NCBI GenBank assembly: GCA_020849295.1
Contig: JADLGN010000005.1
Span: forward strand, 273,779-337,778
Source: Bacteroidia bacterium
GTDB lineage: Bacteria > Bacteroidota > Bacteroidia > NS11-12g > UBA9320
Reading direction: 5' to 3'
Length of the DNA: 64,000 nucleotides
Shown: positions 17,739-24,996 of the stretch, one piece after another
Position numbering within the stretch: position 1 is the first letter of the stretch
Layout of the letters: each line of letters starts with the position of its first letter
Program-made: the position numbers and the translations under genes
Notes under the pieces: model-generated
Databases searched by the model: none
The model's input: only the letters and a program-made list of their open reading frames with translations
Told to the model about the DNA's origin: nothing

Positions 17739-18764
17739 TTAGCTTAAATCCAGCATTAATTTTATAGGGATATAAGCCTTTGAAAGAATTGGTTCGTCAA
17801 CTTGTATTTGATATTTCTGTTGCGATGGTGTATTTATTGATTTTAAAGCATCAAGAGTTTTTTGTAAAGAAATAAGTTTCATGTGACGGCACATTATACA
17901 TGGTGTTATAAATTGCTTTTCGGGAAACATACCCTTTAGTGTAGCTCCAAGATCGCACTCTGAGCCAAGAATAAATTCTTTTGAACTGCTTTTTTCTACA
18001 TAATTCAAAATATCAGAAGTGCTGCCTACTATTCCTTTGTTTTTATTAAGTGTTGATTCTACTGTTTCTTGCGGAACTTCCCAGTGTAATAGTAATTCTG
18101 CATTTGGATTTGCCATTGTCAAACTTTCAATATTTGTTCTGAATTGCTCATGAACTTCGCAGGTGCCGCTCCATAATATTAAATTTTTATCTGTTTCTGT
18201 TTTAAACTTGACAGCAAGATTTTGACCCATAAATTTATCTGGGATAAAAATCAAATTTTTGCTTTCAAAAGATTTTGCAATTTTAACAGCATTTCTCGAA
18301 GTACAACAAACATCACATTCTGCTTTAGTTTCAGCATAAGTATTTATATATGCAATTACTGGAACTCCAGGGTTTTTTTCTTTTATTTTTCTTACTTCTT
18401 CGCCTGTAATGCTTTCGGCAAGTGAACATCCAGCATTATCATCGGGGAGCAAAACTGTTTTACTTGGGTTTAGAATATAGGCAGTTTCGGCCATAAACTT
18501 TACACCACAAAAAACAATATAATCAGCATTAGTTTTGGTAGCAGCAACACTCAATCCTAACGAATCGCCAACAAAATCAGCAATACCTCCTTCTTTTTCT
18601 TCAATCTGAAGTTCGGGTGTCATGTAATAATGCGATAATATAACAGCATTATGTTTTTTTTTCAATTCTCTGATTTCATCAATTAGAGGAAGCAGTTTTT
18701 CAATGTATGCCGCGCTTGCCCCGCCAGTCATAGAAGTATATTTTTTAATAAAATTTTCTTTCAT
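17739..18764 (-). CDS. nadA: Quinolinate synthase A
   Basis: 341 residues. It condenses iminoaspartate with dihydroxyacetone phosphate to quinolinate using an oxygen-sensitive [4Fe-4S] cluster. The three cluster cysteines fall at the family's positions: Cys86 (FCGVKFMAE), Cys202 (SGTCEVHEQF) and Cys289 (TPCIMCRHMK). Substrate-binding motifs AVILSHYYMTPELQ and DFVGDSLGLS are intact. It is the first gene of nadAB, reading away from the NOR-like operon across a 78-base divergent promoter region. A minus-strand TAATTTTG at 18796-18803 could be its -7 box. Confidence 0.96.
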   Translation of the reverse strand: MKENFIKKYTSMTGGASAAYIEKLLPLIDEIRELKKKHNAVILSHYYMTPELQIEEKEGGIADFVGDSLGLSVAATKTNADYIVFCGVKFMAETAYILNPSKTVLLPDDNAGCSLAESITGEEVRKIKEKNPGVPVIAYINTYAETKAECDVCCTSRNAVKIAKSFESKNLIFIPDKFMGQNLAVKFKTETDKNLILWSGTCEVHEQFRTNIESLTMANPNAELLLHWEVPQETVESTLNKNKGIVGSTSDILNYVEKSSSKEFILGSECDLGATLKGMFPEKQFITPCIMCRHMKLISLQKTLDALKSINTPSQQKYQIQVDEPILSKAYIPIKLMLDLS

Positions 18765-18790
18765 TTTTTTTTAAGCATTATTTCAAAACA

Positions 18791-18822
18791 TTTGGCAAAA
18801 TTAATAAATCAGAATAATTTTG
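18791..18822 (+). promoter_or_regulatory. Bacteroidota promoter for the NorC/NorB-like operon
   Basis: TTTG (18791-18794), a 20-base spacer, then TAATTTTG (18815-18822) match the Bacteroidota consensus. The ATG follows 20 bases later. It overlaps the possible nadA -7 element on the other strand, so the two promoters may compete. Confidence 0.6.
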
Positions 18823-18842
18823 TCCTTGATTATTTTTTATAA

Positions 18843-19241
18843 ATGATATCGGAAAAACAGAAACTATATTTAATAATTTTTTTGACAATTTCTTTCCTTT
18901 CATACTCCGTATATCTATATACTTTTTTACCATTTAAGCAAGACAAACTATCTGAACAATGTGTAAAAGGTATGGATTTATGGCAAAAATACAATTGTAA
19001 TGCTTGTCATCAGGTATATGGACTTGGAGGATACCTCGGACCTGACCTTACAAATGTTTACTCAAAGAGAGGTCCTGAATATATTGCTGCTTTTCTAAAG
19101 TCAGGAACTCAAATTATGCCTAACTTTCATTTAACAGACGAGGAAGTAAAATCATTAAATGCGTATTTTGAAATAATGGATAAAACAGGAAAATCAGACC
19201 CACGAACATATAAAGTAAATAATGATGGAACAATTGAATAA
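18843..19241 (+). CDS. NorC-like membrane-anchored cytochrome c subunit
   Basis: 132 residues with one N-terminal transmembrane anchor (about 9-29), a heme c site C52-N-A-C55-H56 and a probable axial methionine (Met92 in IMPNFHL). The segments GGYLGPDLTNVYSKRGPEYI and LTDEEVKSLNAYFE closely follow the NorC pattern. It should pass electrons from a periplasmic donor to the adjacent heme-copper-oxidase-type subunit. Its 3' end overlaps the next gene by 20 bases, so expression is coupled. The nitric oxide reductase assignment depends on the partner, which is atypical. Confidence 0.88.
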   Translation: MISEKQKLYLIIFLTISFLSYSVYLYTFLPFKQDKLSEQCVKGMDLWQKYNCNACHQVYGLGGYLGPDLTNVYSKRGPEYIAAFLKSGTQIMPNFHLTDEEVKSLNAYFEIMDKTGKSDPRTYKVNNDGTIE

Positions 19242-20598
19242 TGATAAAATAACTACTCCCAAACTGTTTATTCTTTCGGGATTATTTCTTGTAGTTATAG
19301 GTCTTTTGTTTGGAGTAATAGGTAGTTTTCAGTATATAATTCCCGGACTTTTTAAAGAGTCTTTATCTTTTGAAAGAGTAAGACCACTGCATGTATCATC
19401 GGTTATTTTTTGGATAATAATTACAGCTGTTGGTGGTGCCTGGACTTATTTACTTGAGCATACTCAAAAGAAAGTTTTTTCGGTTTTTTTAATAAAAACA
19501 CAGCTTATTCTTTTTGTATTTACATTTTTAGCAATAATTGTTTCATATTTATTAGGGATATTCGGTGGTAGAGAATATTGGGAATTCCCTCCACTACTTG
19601 CATTGCCGATTGTCTTAGGTTGGATATTATTTATTATTAATTTTATTAAAACTCTTAAATCATTGAAACATCAACCTGTGTATGTTTGGATGTGGTTTAC
19701 TGGCACTGTATTTTTCCTTTTTACATTTTTAGAATCTTACCTTTGGGTATTTCCTTACTTTAGAAACAATGTAGTGAATGATATGACTATTCAATGGAAA
19801 TCTTACGGTTCTATGGTTGGTTCGTGGAATATGCTAATATACGGATGTAGTATTTTTTTGATGGATAAAATAAGTGGAAACAAAACTTATGCACGTTCAA
19901 ATATTGCATTTGCTTTATATTTTACAGGTTTATTCAATCTTATGTTTAATTGGGGTCATCATATTTATCTTTTGCCTACTCACAATTTTATAAAGCATAT
20001 AAGCTATCTGGTAAGTATGACAGAATTGTTTATTATTGGAAGAATAATATACAAATGGAACTCAACTCTTACTGAAACTAAAAAGAATTTTTACCGTTCA
20101 TCTTACAGGTTTCTTGCTGCTGCTGATGCTTGGATTTTTCTTAACTTACTTTTAGCTATACTTATGTCAATTCCTGCTATCAATTTATACACTCACGGCA
20201 CTCATATTACGGTTGCACACACTATGGGAACTACTATTGGAATTAATACTATGCTTTTGTTGGCTATAGCCTATGATACTCTAAGCAATTCGTGTTATAG
20301 TTTTGAACCATATAAAAAACTAATGAAAAATGGTTATTGGATAGCAAATTTTTCTTTATTTGTGTTTTGGATAGCTTTAATAATTGCTGGCATATTAAAA
20401 TCAAAATGGCAAATGAGTGAAGAACAAGTTTCGTTTGCAGAAATGAAAGAAATGCTGAAACCATATTTTTATGTGTTTGTAGGCGCCGGCATTACTCTTG
20501 CAACAGGATTGATTATGGTTATTTTTCCATTAATTAAAAATCAAGTACTGTGTATTATTAACCCTCAAATGAAAGAAATAAAAAAATCTGAGCTTTAA
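19222..20598 (+). CDS. NorB-like heme-copper oxidase superfamily subunit with altered active-site residues
   Basis: 458 residues with about 12 membrane helices, the size of cytochrome-c-dependent NO reductase NorB. From memory I aligned it with Pseudomonas NorB. Retained: the first heme b ligand (His57, RPLHVSS), the two FeB histidines His246-His247 (NWGHHIY), Glu268 and the heme b3 ligand His333. Changed: the third FeB His becomes Tyr195, the FeB-proximal Glu becomes Val199, the next Glu becomes Asn203, and the second heme b ligand becomes Met335 (VAHTMGTTIG). It is therefore either a divergent NO reductase of a Bacteroidota lineage or a related enzyme with different chemistry. ATGs at 19222 and 19225 are both possible starts. 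Confidence 0.85.
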   Translation: MMEQLNNDKITTPKLFILSGLFLVVIGLLFGVIGSFQYIIPGLFKESLSFERVRPLHVSSVIFWIIITAVGGAWTYLLEHTQKKVFSVFLIKTQLILFVFTFLAIIVSYLLGIFGGREYWEFPPLLALPIVLGWILFIINFIKTLKSLKHQPVYVWMWFTGTVFFLFTFLESYLWVFPYFRNNVVNDMTIQWKSYGSMVGSWNMLIYGCSIFLMDKISGNKTYARSNIAFALYFTGLFNLMFNWGHHIYLLPTHNFIKHISYLVSMTELFIIGRIIYKWNSTLTETKKNFYRSSYRFLAAADAWIFLNLLLAILMSIPAINLYTHGTHITVAHTMGTTIGINTMLLLAIAYDTLSNSCYSFEPYKKLMKNGYWIANFSLFVFWIALIIAGILKSKWQMSEEQVSFAEMKEMLKPYFYVFVGAGITLATGLIMVIFPLIKNQVLCIINPQMKEIKKSEL

Positions 20599-20599
20599 C

Positions 20600-21025
20600 A
20601 TGATTAATCTTACTAAAATTTTTCATTTTGAAATGGCTCATGCCATTAATAATTTTCCCGGTGTTTGCCGATATATTCATGGTCATTCATATAAATTGCA
20701 TATTACAGTGTCTGCAACACACGATATTGAAAAATACATAGATTCACCGGGATATATAATTGATTTTAAAGATTTGAAAGATATTGTTTATAAAGAAATT
20801 ATTGCAAACTTTGACCATAAACTTGTAGTATCTAAAGATTTTATAAAAAACAATCAAGGAATGGCATCACAAGGCAATATTGTATTGTGGGATGCCGAAC
20901 CTACTGTAGAAAATATGCTTGTGTATATAAGAAAAAAACTAATAAAAAAACTACCAACTCATATTAATCTAACAAGCTTAAAGATTTTTGAAACTGCTGA
21001 TTCTTTTGCAGAGTGGCATATATAA
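20600..21025 (+). CDS. queD: 6-pyruvoyl-tetrahydropterin synthase / 6-carboxy-tetrahydropterin synthase family (QueD-like)
   Basis: 141 residues. Zinc ligands His14, His27 and His29 (in HGHSY) and the catalytic Cys23 (CxxxHGH spacing) are present, with FDHKLV, PTVENML and the C-terminal ETADSFAEWHI glutamate motif. The C-xxx-HGH arrangement is typical of QueD, which makes 6-carboxy-tetrahydropterin for queuosine, and PTPS-type activity is the alternative. It begins one base after the NorB-like gene, clearly in the same operon. No other queuosine gene lies in the window, so the reason for this pairing is unknown. Confidence 0.88.
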   Translation: MINLTKIFHFEMAHAINNFPGVCRYIHGHSYKLHITVSATHDIEKYIDSPGYIIDFKDLKDIVYKEIIANFDHKLVVSKDFIKNNQGMASQGNIVLWDAEPTVENMLVYIRKKLIKKLPTHINLTSLKIFETADSFAEWHI

Positions 21026-21028
21026 ATA

Positions 21029-22570
21029 TTATTTATTTACAATTAATTTTTTATTTATAATTTTACCATTTATTTCATTTTGAATTAAATAAATTCCATT
21101 TTTGAAATGTTCGGTATTAAATTTACATAGTCTTTCATTAATATATTTTGAATAAATTAATTTCCCTTGCATATCATAAATATTTAGCTTTGAATCTATA
21201 TGAAGATTTGATATTTCGAAAGTAGCACTTGCAGGATTGGGATAAATATTAATGTAAGGTGTTTCAATATTTTCAATTCCTGAAGTAGGGCTAAGTTTCA
21301 CAACCCAATAATCACTATTACCTTTATTTCCACTTACATCTCCATTGTTAGATTTTGTATAGCCAGCTATAACAAATCCACCATCTGTTGTTTGTATTAT
21401 TGAATTTGCTTTTTCTTCTCCACTTCCACCTAAACATTTTTGCCAGTCAATATTACCTGAACTGTTTAATTGTATAACCCAAAAATCAAATAACCCATTA
21501 TTTCCACTTACATTTATATCTGTTGAAGTTGTAAAACCTGTAAAAACATAAGCACCACCTATGGTTTGTGTCAATGAATACGAAGTTTCAGATTGTGTTC
21601 CCCCAAGGCATTTTTGCCATTGTATATTTCCTGCCGAATCTAATTTTAGTACCCAAAAGTCTCCACCACCTATATATCCTGCTACATCATAATTTGACGA
21701 AGCAGTTGAACCTGAGGAAATATACCCTCCATCGGATGTTTGTTGTATGGAACTAATTACATCTGCCAAATCACCTCCATAGCATTTTTGCCATTGTATG
21801 TTTCCTATAGAATTTAGTTTTACAATCCAAGCATCAGTACTTCCATGGTTTCCGCTTACATCTCCATTGTTTGATAAAGTACTACCTGCAACTATATATC
21901 CGCTATCATTTGTTTGTTGTATTGAATAGGCTACATCATCAAAAGCACCACCTATACATTTTTGCCACTGTAATACACCATTTGATGAAATTTTTATTAC
22001 CCAAAAATCAAATTCTCCATGATTACCATACACATCTCCGTCATTTGATTTTGTAAATCCTGTTATTATATATCCGCTATCTAAAGTCTGCTGAATTTCC
22101 CAAGCAGATTCATCATTTGAACCTCCATAACATTTTTGCCAGTCTAGTGCACCTGAATATGTTAATTTAACTACCCATAAATCTTTTGATCCGTGATTTC
22201 CACTTATATCATCATCATTTGAGCTTGCATTTCCAACAATAACAAACCCTCTGTCTTTTGCTTGTATAATATGAGTTGAAATGTCTGAACTTATTCCTCC
22301 TAAGCTTTTTTGCCATTGTATAGCTCCGGTGCTTTTTAGTTTTACAACCCAATAATCTTCAGATCCGTGATTACCACTTACATTACTATCATTTGAATTT
22401 GAATACCCAGTAACTATATACCCGCCTTCAAAAGTTTGCTTAATATCATTTGCATAATCCAAAACCGAACCCCCATAACATTTTTGCCATTCAATATTAG
22501 CTTGTGCATACAGATTTGTTAAATGAATATTAAAGAGTGTTACAAATATTAATAATATGATATTTTTCAT
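21029..22570 (-). CDS. T9SS cargo protein built of seven WQKCxGG repeats
   Basis: 513 residues: a signal peptide (MKNIILLIFVTLFNIHLTNLYA), seven tandem units of about 55-60 residues and a type-A T9SS sorting domain (INIYPNPASATFEIS ... KFNTEHFKNGIYLIQ). Each unit carries a WQKCxGG segment, then a GGYIVTG-like segment, SNxGDVSGNHG and DxWVVKL, consistent with blades of a beta propeller or related fold. The repetition is visible in the DNA as recurring gccattgta/acatttttgcca blocks. Such proteins are frequent in Bacteroidota and their ligands are unknown. It ends 4 bases from the convergent queD-like gene, leaving no room for a separate terminator. Confidence 0.85.
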   Translation of the reverse strand: MKNIILLIFVTLFNIHLTNLYAQANIEWQKCYGGSVLDYANDIKQTFEGGYIVTGYSNSNDSNVSGNHGSEDYWVVKLKSTGAIQWQKSLGGISSDISTHIIQAKDRGFVIVGNASSNDDDISGNHGSKDLWVVKLTYSGALDWQKCYGGSNDESAWEIQQTLDSGYIITGFTKSNDGDVYGNHGEFDFWVIKISSNGVLQWQKCIGGAFDDVAYSIQQTNDSGYIVAGSTLSNNGDVSGNHGSTDAWIVKLNSIGNIQWQKCYGGDLADVISSIQQTSDGGYISSGSTASSNYDVAGYIGGGDFWVLKLDSAGNIQWQKCLGGTQSETSYSLTQTIGGAYVFTGFTTSTDINVSGNNGLFDFWVIQLNSSGNIDWQKCLGGSGEEKANSIIQTTDGGFVIAGYTKSNNGDVSGNKGNSDYWVVKLSPTSGIENIETPYINIYPNPASATFEISNLHIDSKLNIYDMQGKLIYSKYINERLCKFNTEHFKNGIYLIQNEINGKIINKKLIVNK

Positions 22571-22641
22571 TTTTATGTGAAATTATTAAACAAATATTTA
22601 AAAAAAGTTTAGATGTATAAAAAATAATTAATTGTTAGAAA

Positions 22642-22902
22642 CTAATCAAAAAGTTCGCTTAGCCAATGTTTTTTTCTATGTTTATAATAATCGTTACTAT
22701 GATGATGTTTATAATCTTGAAAACTTTGTTGCGATTGTTTATTAAATTGATTGCTGTTTTCGTTTGAAACCGCTTTATCCATAATTTTATCAAGTTCGCC
22801 TCTATCAAGCCAAATTCCTCTACAATTAGGACAATAATCAATTTCTATTCCTTGACGTTCAGACATTACTAATTCAACATTTGTACAAATTGGACACTTC
22901 AT
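22642..22902 (-). CDS. TFIIB-type zinc-ribbon protein
   Basis: 86 residues. The first half is a zinc ribbon with two Cys pairs (MKCPICTN ... YCPNCRGIWLDRGELDKIM), the standard zf-TFIIB domain found alone in many bacteria. The second half is rich in His, Lys and Gln (HHHSNDYYKHRKKHW-type) and low in complexity. Bacterial members have no established function; metal or nucleic-acid binding is a reasonable guess. It stands between the metallophosphoesterase and the T9SS repeat gene on the same strand with gaps of about 40-70 bases. Confidence 0.82.
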   Translation of the reverse strand: MKCPICTNVELVMSERQGIEIDYCPNCRGIWLDRGELDKIMDKAVSNENSNQFNKQSQQSFQDYKHHHSNDYYKHRKKHWLSELFD

Positions 22903-22942
22903 ATTTTATTAATTTTTTTCAAAAAAAGGTAAAAAACATGAT

Positions 22943-24187
22943 TTATTTTTGTTTTAGTTCAATTAAAGTTATTTCGGGTAATATTCCAAATCTACCAGGA
23001 TAACCGATAAAACCAAATCCCCTGTTTACATAAAGGTATTGTTCATTGTAACTATGTAAATCAGCCCATTCGGGATACATGTATTTTATCGGACTCCATT
23101 TAAAATTTCCAAACTCAACACCAAACTGCATACCATGAGTATGTCCGGCAAACATTATATCAATATCCTTATACTTTTTTAAAATTTCTCCACGCCAATG
23201 GCTAGGGTCGTGAGATAATAGTAGTTTTACTGGCAAATTTTCCATATCATTTACTGCTTTTGACATATTGCCGTATTTTTTAAACTGCCCTCTGTTGCTC
23301 CAGTTTTCTACTCCTATAATTCCTATTGAATCATTTTCTTTAGTAATTTTTATGTTTTCATTTAGCAAAAGTTTCCAACCTAATTTTTTATGTATATTTT
23401 TAATATCTTCAAGATTTTTTGCTTTAGTCTCAATATTTTCCCACATTATATAATCTCCATAATCATGATTTCCTAAGATACTGTAAACTCCCATAGGAGC
23501 CTTTATTTTACTGAAAGATTCTATCCATGGTGTCATTTCGGAAGCTTCATTATTTACAATATCTCCTGTAAAAAATATTATATCCGGATTTTGTTCTAAT
23601 ACCAAGTTAATCCCTCTATCTACAGCCTTTTTGTCCCAGAATGACCCTGAATGTATATCGCTTATTTGAACTATTTTAATTCCATCAAATGATTTTGGTA
23701 AGTTTTTTAAAAATATTGTTCTTCGTCTTACTTTGTAATCATAAGCTCCTTTAGCAATGCCCCAGCAAAATGCGGAAATAAGACCTGCACCAGCAAAAAC
23801 TCCCGCTTTTACTATAAATTCAGAACGACTTATTCCTACACCAGAAACAGGTTTTGAAGTTGAAAAATAATTATAAATTAATTTGAAAAACCTTAAAATA
23901 TCGTCAATAAACAAAAAACATATCCAAATAAATTTGCCTAAATACTGAATTGATATAATTGTGAAAATGATAATTCTTAAAGTCCAGAATTTGTGAACAG
24001 GCAGTAAATTAAAAATAACTACCAACACTACATTTATAGCACTTATAATCAAAAATGTATTTTTTAAAATTTTCTGTACATTATGACTATATCCACTAAT
24101 TAATATCTTAAATCCGCTATAGATATAAAAGTCAATTAGTAGAAGTATAAAAGTTATACTAAAGAATATAATCAATTTTGTAAACAC
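22943..24187 (-). CDS. Membrane-anchored metallophosphoesterase (YkuE/YaeI-like)
   Basis: 414 residues. The N-terminal 130 or so contain about four hydrophobic helices. The rest is a calcineurin-like phosphoesterase with the full metal-binding set: ISDIHSGSFW, FFTGDIVNN, LGNHDYGDY, LLSHDPSHW and AGHTHGMQFG. Enzymes of this arrangement include the YkuE type, associated with UDP-sugar or lipid pyrophosphate cleavage at the envelope, but the substrate here is not determinable. It starts one base from the end of the DUF4249 gene, so it is probably the third gene of the TonB receptor operon. Confidence 0.88.
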   Translation of the reverse strand: MFTKLIIFFSITFILLLIDFYIYSGFKILISGYSHNVQKILKNTFLIISAINVVLVVIFNLLPVHKFWTLRIIIFTIISIQYLGKFIWICFLFIDDILRFFKLIYNYFSTSKPVSGVGISRSEFIVKAGVFAGAGLISAFCWGIAKGAYDYKVRRRTIFLKNLPKSFDGIKIVQISDIHSGSFWDKKAVDRGINLVLEQNPDIIFFTGDIVNNEASEMTPWIESFSKIKAPMGVYSILGNHDYGDYIMWENIETKAKNLEDIKNIHKKLGWKLLLNENIKITKENDSIGIIGVENWSNRGQFKKYGNMSKAVNDMENLPVKLLLSHDPSHWRGEILKKYKDIDIMFAGHTHGMQFGVEFGNFKWSPIKYMYPEWADLHSYNEQYLYVNRGFGFIGYPGRFGILPEITLIELKQK

Positions 24188-24188
24188 C

Positions 24189-24989
24189 CTATTTTGCTCT
24201 TAGTGTTTTTCTAATAATATTATTTACCGAAAAATATCCAAACGCACCACCGCTAATATTGCCTGAAAGATTTGAAGGTGGCGATGAGAATGGACTTCCA
24301 TCACGACTTGTTTGACTTTGTACTGATGTAAGAAAATTATAAAATGGTTTTGAAATAGCCCATTGTTCAAAAATTATAGAATCACCATACCTGAAAGGAA
24401 AAGGAAAATCATTGCCTATATATGTTCCATCTACTAATATATCTTCATTTATCATATAAAAATCTTTATTAACAAGCGTATCATTTTGATAGATATCCCA
24501 ACGATAGCAATCGCCAGTGCCTGGTTTTTCCATTACCCATTCCCAAAGATAATATCCCTCGGGCAAAAACGCTCTTTTGGGATACCAAATTGCTTTTACA
24601 GAATCTACAGGCTCTTGAGGTCGGCAGGTTTCAGTTGCAGAGTAAGTTTTTCCTTTATAAATTACTTTCAAAGTATAACTTAATCCTACTTTGCATGGAT
24701 TAATATTTTTTGATAAATAATATCCTAAAGAATCATACACTAATGTGTCGCTCCTGCCGTTGCCTTCTATTATAACCAAAGCATTATCAACTTCAGGCAA
24801 TATAAGTGAATAATAATCGGCTGTTGTTCGTACTCTTACTTTGAATGGTACACTGTCATTACTTATATTTGATTCTATTACCGGAACAGGACCAACTGTA
24901 TTAAGATTTAATATTACTTCATCGCGGCAAGATGTTATAAATAATATTGCAAGTAATCCAATTGTAAAATTTGATATTATTTTTTTCAT
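24189..24989 (-). CDS. DUF4249 lipoprotein
   Basis: 266 residues with a lipoprotein signal (LLAILFITSC, Cys about 21) followed by a DUF4249 pattern: PVIESNISNDSVPFKVRV near the start and an internal TYSATETCRPQEPVDSV. DUF4249 proteins are regularly encoded beside TonB-dependent receptors in Bacteroidota and are thought to be their surface or periplasmic partners. That arrangement is seen here, with a 7-base gap after the receptor. The ligand is unknown. Confidence 0.83.
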   Translation of the reverse strand: MKKIISNFTIGLLAILFITSCRDEVILNLNTVGPVPVIESNISNDSVPFKVRVRTTADYYSLILPEVDNALVIIEGNGRSDTLVYDSLGYYLSKNINPCKVGLSYTLKVIYKGKTYSATETCRPQEPVDSVKAIWYPKRAFLPEGYYLWEWVMEKPGTGDCYRWDIYQNDTLVNKDFYMINEDILVDGTYIGNDFPFPFRYGDSIIFEQWAISKPFYNFLTSVQSQTSRDGSPFSSPPSNLSGNISGGAFGYFSVNNIIRKTLRAK

Positions 24990-24996
24990 GTTTATG

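Noticed and set aside
21029..22570. Tandem DNA repeats as a mobile or CRISPR-type array
   Set aside because: They are the coding sequence of seven protein repeats in one open frame with a signal peptide and T9SS tail.
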